Positions 59,332 through 64,000 of a stretch of 64,000 nucleotides of DNA are shown here, in pieces. Numbering within the stretch: position 1 is the first letter of the stretch; every line of letters starts with the position of its first letter. Under the pieces are notes generated by a model. The model worked only from the letters and a program-made list of their open reading frames with translations, was not told where the DNA came from and searched no databases. The DNA is taken from NCBI GenBank assembly GCA_023159155.1, contig JAJNNX010000027.1, forward strand, positions 186,001 through 250,000. The letters are read 5' to 3'. Made by a program: the position numbers and the translations under genes. The DNA comes from Ustulina deusta (lineage: Eukaryota > Ascomycota > Sordariomycetes > Xylariales > Xylariaceae).

Positions 59332-62300
59332 TATTTCTGGTTTTTAAACAATTAAAATAACTTTAACTTCTAAGTATAGCTAGCTTTTTACTATTAAATA
59401 ATTTTAAAATTTTTTCTTTTATAAAAAAAAAAAAAAATTAAGCATTAGACTTTTTTATAAACGCTTTAAGCGAACTAATATTTAAAAAAGATTTTAAAAA
59501 AAACAAAAAATTAAAACTTAAAAAAGCAAAATTTAAACTAGAACTAGAATTATTTAAAATAAATAATATATTTAAAAATATAGTACTAAATATTGCAACT
59601 ATATAAGCTTGCAATTTTATATTAGTTTTAGTAGAATTTTTTTAATAAATAAAAAAAATAAAATATTAATTTTTTAATATGCTTATTTTAGTATTTTTAA
59701 AAAATAACTATAATTTAATAGTAAAAAGCATATTTAGAAGTATTAATTTTAAACTTTTTAGTTTTATTATTTTATTTATTTTTTGTTTTATTAGTTTATT
59801 TTTTAGCGTTTTAAACTTTATTTATGCTAAAAAAGCTAAAATATAAAAAACTAATTTTAGCAAGTTTGTAAGAAATAAAGCCTTATTTAATAACTAGGTT
59901 TATAAATTAGCAAAAAAGCTAAATAAAAATATTATTATATTCTGAACTAAAAATAATTAATTTTAATATATTATAAGCTAGTTAAAAAAACATACTAAAA
60001 AATTAATAAAAATATATTTTTATTTAATTAAAAAATTATTTAGTAATATTATTAAAATAATTTAAGTTTTATTAATAATTTATTATAATTTTAATTAAAT
60101 AGTTATAGTTTATAAAATATTTTAAGTTTATATATATAAAGCTAATAAAAATATTAATAAGTTTATTTTTATATTTAATAGTTTAGTTTAAAAATATTAA
60201 TTAGTTAAGTTATAATAAAAATATAAATTATAGAACTATTTTTATATAAACTTAAAAAAAAATTTATATAAAGTTTTTATAAATTTAAATATTTTTTATA
60301 AATTATTTATTAATAAAGTTATTAAATTAATATATAATATTAAATAAGCTTATAAAAACTATTAATAAATTAAGTTTATTAGTTTAACTAAAAAATCTAA
60401 TTTAAATAATTAAATATTTAGTAAACTAGCTTATTAACTTTTAGCTAATTTTAGAAATTTTAAAATATTTATTTTAAAATAGTTAAAATAAGTACTAATT
60501 ATAAAAAAAAAAAAGCTTATTAAAATAATAAAATTTATTTTATTTATAGTAAAAAGGGATATATATTAACTGATTGTTTTATCCGAAAACTTAAAGTTTT
60601 AGATGTTTAACTAGCAAAAAAAAGCTTTAATAAAAATAGTTCTAGTAGTTTATTTAATTTAAAAAATAAATAGAACTAATAAAATTTTTTTTATTAATTT
60701 TTTTATTTATTTTAGCTAAAATATATAACTAAAACAAATTAATTATTTTTAAAATATTTATTTAATTATAAATTAATAATATTAAAATAAAAACTTTAGC
60801 TTTATATAATACTAAAGCTTATATTTTTTTAATAATTAATTATAAATTTATATAATAAATTAAATAATAATTAAAAATAAAAATAATTTAATTAATTAAA
60901 CTTTAAAAGTTTTATAATTACTAAAATAAAATAGTTAATAAAATTTATAAATATTTAATATATATTATAAAAATTAATAATTAATAATTTAAAAACTAAA
61001 TGTTTTAAATTATTAATTTTAGTTATAATATTATTATTAGTATTAAATAGTTAATAAAATAAAATATTTTAATAAAAACTTAAAAATAATAGTTAATCTA
61101 GCTAAATAATTTATTTTTATTAGCTTAATTTTTATTAATAATTATAGTTAAACTTTTTAACTATAAATAATAAAATATAGATTTAAAAATATAAAAAAAT
61201 ATAAATTAATATAATTAAGCGTTAAAAAAATATTATTAAATATTAAAACAATTTTTTAAAAATAAAATAATTATTTTAAAAATAACCAAAACTAAAAAAA
61301 TAAAAATAAAACCTAGAACTTTTAAACCTAAAATAAAAAAAGTTTCTATAATAACTTTTAAAAAAAAAAAACTAAGCTGCTATTAAAAAAATTATATAAA
61401 ATTTTTAGAATTATTTTTATTAGAATAAATAAAAATAACTACCTAAAAAAACTTTAAAAGAGCTTATTATAATTAAATTTATAATAACTAAAAATAATTA
61501 TACTAAATTATTTTAAAAAAATTTAAAAATAATTAATATTTTATAAAAAAAATAAATTTAAATTAATTAAATAGTATTATAAAAAACTTTTAATAATAAA
61601 CTAATTTTATTTTTAAAAAAAAAAGACTTTTTATATATAAAGTTAATATAAAGCTTTTTGTTTTTTTAGCTATTATATTTAAAAAAGTTCTTTTTAAAAA
61701 AAAAATTTAAAATTTTACTATTATTATAATTAAAGTTTAATATAGTACTAAAACTTAATAATAAAAAATATATTTTTAGTTTTTATTAATATTATATATT
61801 TATATAGTTTATTTTATTTAAAAAAAAGTTTATAAATAAACTATTAATTATAAACTTTATTAAATAAAATATAAACTTAAATATTATTTTTATTTTGTTT
61901 ATATTTAAATTTAAATTAATTAAATATAAATTTATAATTAATTATTAATAAAAAAATATATATTTAAAAAATTAAATTATATTAGTTTTAAATATTAGTA
62001 ATATTATATTTAATTATTATAATATTATTTAATTTATTAAACTAGATATTATTAAAGCTTTTTATTAATTATTATTAATTATAAAATTATATTTTTTGTT
62101 TTTTTTAAACTTATAAAAAAATATTTTAATAAAAAGTTTTATTTTTTAGTTTAAAAATAAAACTTGCTTAGTAGTAAATTTTTATTAATATATAAATTTA
62201 AAACTTTTTAGATAAATTTGTAAATATTTATATAAATAATATTTTAATTTATTTTAAAACTAAAAAATAGTACTAGATTTATTATAAAAAAATAATTTAT

Positions 62301-64000
62301 TATTTATATTAAGCTAAATATTAAAAAAATATTAAAAAATTTTGTTTTAATATATTTATTATTAATTATTTAAAAATAGTTATAAAAGTTAAAATAAAAA
62401 TTAGAATTAATTCTATTAAAATTTAAATAATTTTAAATTAAAATTTTAATAATTTTAAAAGTACTAAATTAATTTAGTTATTTTTTAGATTTTATAATTA
62501 TATTTATATATTTATTTATTATACTAGTAAAATTGCTATTTTTTTAAATTAATTATTAAAAAAAAACAAACTAGTTATAATAAAACTAGAATAAAAATAA
62601 GCTTTTAAATATATAAAACTACTAATTTATAAAATATTTGTTTTAGCTTTTTTTAAACTTAGCTAACTAATATAAATAAAAATAAATATTTTATATAATA
62701 TAATAAAAAAAGTTATTTAGTAGTAATAAAAAAATATAACTTAAAAGCTTATAAAGTATTTTTTTAAAATAATAATATTAATTAAATAAGTTTACCCGAT
62801 TTAAAATTATAAATTTTTAGTAGTAATATAAACTTTAAAATATTATTACTTAGAGCTTTTTAAAACTAAGTTTTTTATAATAATTAATTATTAAACTTTA
62901 TTATATTTTTTAAATAAATAGATTTTATTAATATAATAAATATATTAGGCCAACTTTTTATTAAACTTTAATATTATTTTTTAATATTAATTAAAATAAA
63001 AAAATATAATAACTAATACTTTATTAAAAAAAATAGCTAAACGTTTTATAATTAAAACTAAAAAAATTAAAAAACAAATAATAGTATTAGTTCTGCTTAA
63101 TAAAATACTAAGTTCTATATTAATTATAGACCTTTTATTTAATATTTTTTAAAAAGCTAACTTAATAAATTTAATTAAATAAAAAAACTAGTTATAAAAG
63201 CTAAAAAATAAAAATAAAAAGTTATATATACTTAAGGTTATTTTAAATAAAACTATCTTTTTTTATATAGCTTTAATTTAAAAAGTTTATATGTTTTTAA
63301 TTATTATATATTAAAGTTAATATAAAATAATTAAAATATTAGAATAAAAATATTACTAGCTTTATTTAAAATATAATTATAAGTAATATATATATAATTA
63401 TTATAACTATAAAAAAAATAAAATATTATAAAATAAAACTTTTAGTTTTTTTTATTTATTATTTATACTAGCTATAGTATAGCAATATATAGTAATAAAT
63501 AGCAAAAATATATTACTTAACTAATAAAGTTATAACTATATATAAATATTTATGAATAAGTTTAGCTATTTAATTATAATTTTATTTAGCAACAAAACAA
63601 ACATTATAAAATTATTTATTTTTAAATTTATAGCAATAATTAATAATTTTATAAATATTAAGTACTGCTTTAATAATACTTATTATTTTTAGACCTAAAA
63701 AGCAATAAAATTAACTAATTAAAAACTAGACTAATAATTCTATTTTTATATTAATAAATATTAAAACAATTAAAATATTTATTTTTTTGTTTTAGATTTT
63801 ATATATAATTTTTTATAATATTTATTAATTAATATATTATTATTAAAAATAGCAATAAAAATTAAAATATAAAACTTTTTAATAATAAATATTAATAAAA
63901 CTATTATAAATTTTAATATTAAATAATAAATGTTTGAACTAGTTTGCTAAACCTAAAATATTTAAAAAATAGCACATAATATAGCAATTTTTGCGTAAAA
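59332..64000 (-). mobile_element. Main internal part of the older retrotransposon copy (runs off the window)
   Basis: Reverse complement of 53,308-58,850 of the younger copy in the same order. Matched segments seen: 59,332-59,410 with about 58,770-58,850; 59,528-59,545 with 58,632-58,649; 60,230-60,252 with 57,969-57,991; 61,591-61,608 with 56,631-56,648; 63,674-63,682 with 54,271-54,279; and the window end with about 53,970. It continues past 64,000. No coding frame survives. Confidence 0.85.

Overview
The window comes from a filamentous ascomycete (Pezizomycotina, probably Sordariomycetes; the class is inferred from gene family look, not from a search). The evidence is short introns with GTAAGT-type donors and CTAAT/CTAAC branch sites, housekeeping genes of fungal type (NTE1, ERG1, ALG5, eIF2-alpha, IMP2), and a strongly two-compartment sequence. 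A gene-bearing island at about 6.0-45.2 kb lies between two extremely AT-rich blocks without genes (1-6.0 kb and 45.3-64 kb). These blocks look like repeats degraded by repeat-induced point mutation (RIP).

Layout. The left block (1-6,030) is AT-rich and holds one small balanced-composition islet (4,081-4,520) with a perfect GC-rich hairpin. The proximal part of the island (6-22.5 kb) is accessory in character. It holds a protein kinase-TPR protein (7,580-11,272, minus), an eight-exon CorA-like membrane protein (12,005-13,943, minus), a ~1 kb non-autonomous DNA transposon with 9-bp target duplications (14,610-15,573), a tandem kinase/pseudokinase protein (15,720-19,309, plus), a truncated reading frame (19,573-20,043) and a T5orf172/GIY-YIG-type protein (21,307-22,485, plus).

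The distal part (23.4-42 kb) is conserved housekeeping: ALG5 (N-glycosylation), ERG1 (ergosterol), a mitochondrial PPR protein, a mitochondrial carrier, mitochondrial inner membrane peptidase subunit 2, eIF2-alpha, and the NTE1 phospholipase, which is divergent from eIF2-alpha. At the right edge lie a tRNA-like Pol III-type sequence and a berberine-bridge-type FAD oxidoreductase pseudogene with stops and frameshifts, next to the right AT-rich block.

The right block can be partly resolved by hand. An LTR retrotransposon copy (53,069-59,326; 236-239 bp LTRs; 5-bp target duplication) has inserted, in opposite orientation, into an older copy of the same family (52,597-53,068 plus 59,332 to the window end). 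This produces a giant imperfect inverted repeat that runs off the window. A 203-bp MITE-like element carrying a tRNA-type B box (55,088-55,290) later landed in the younger copy. The matching site in the older copy is empty, so the order of events can be read directly. The genes do not form one pathway. The interest lies in the accessory signalling genes beside the AT-rich boundary and in the readable history of the repeats.
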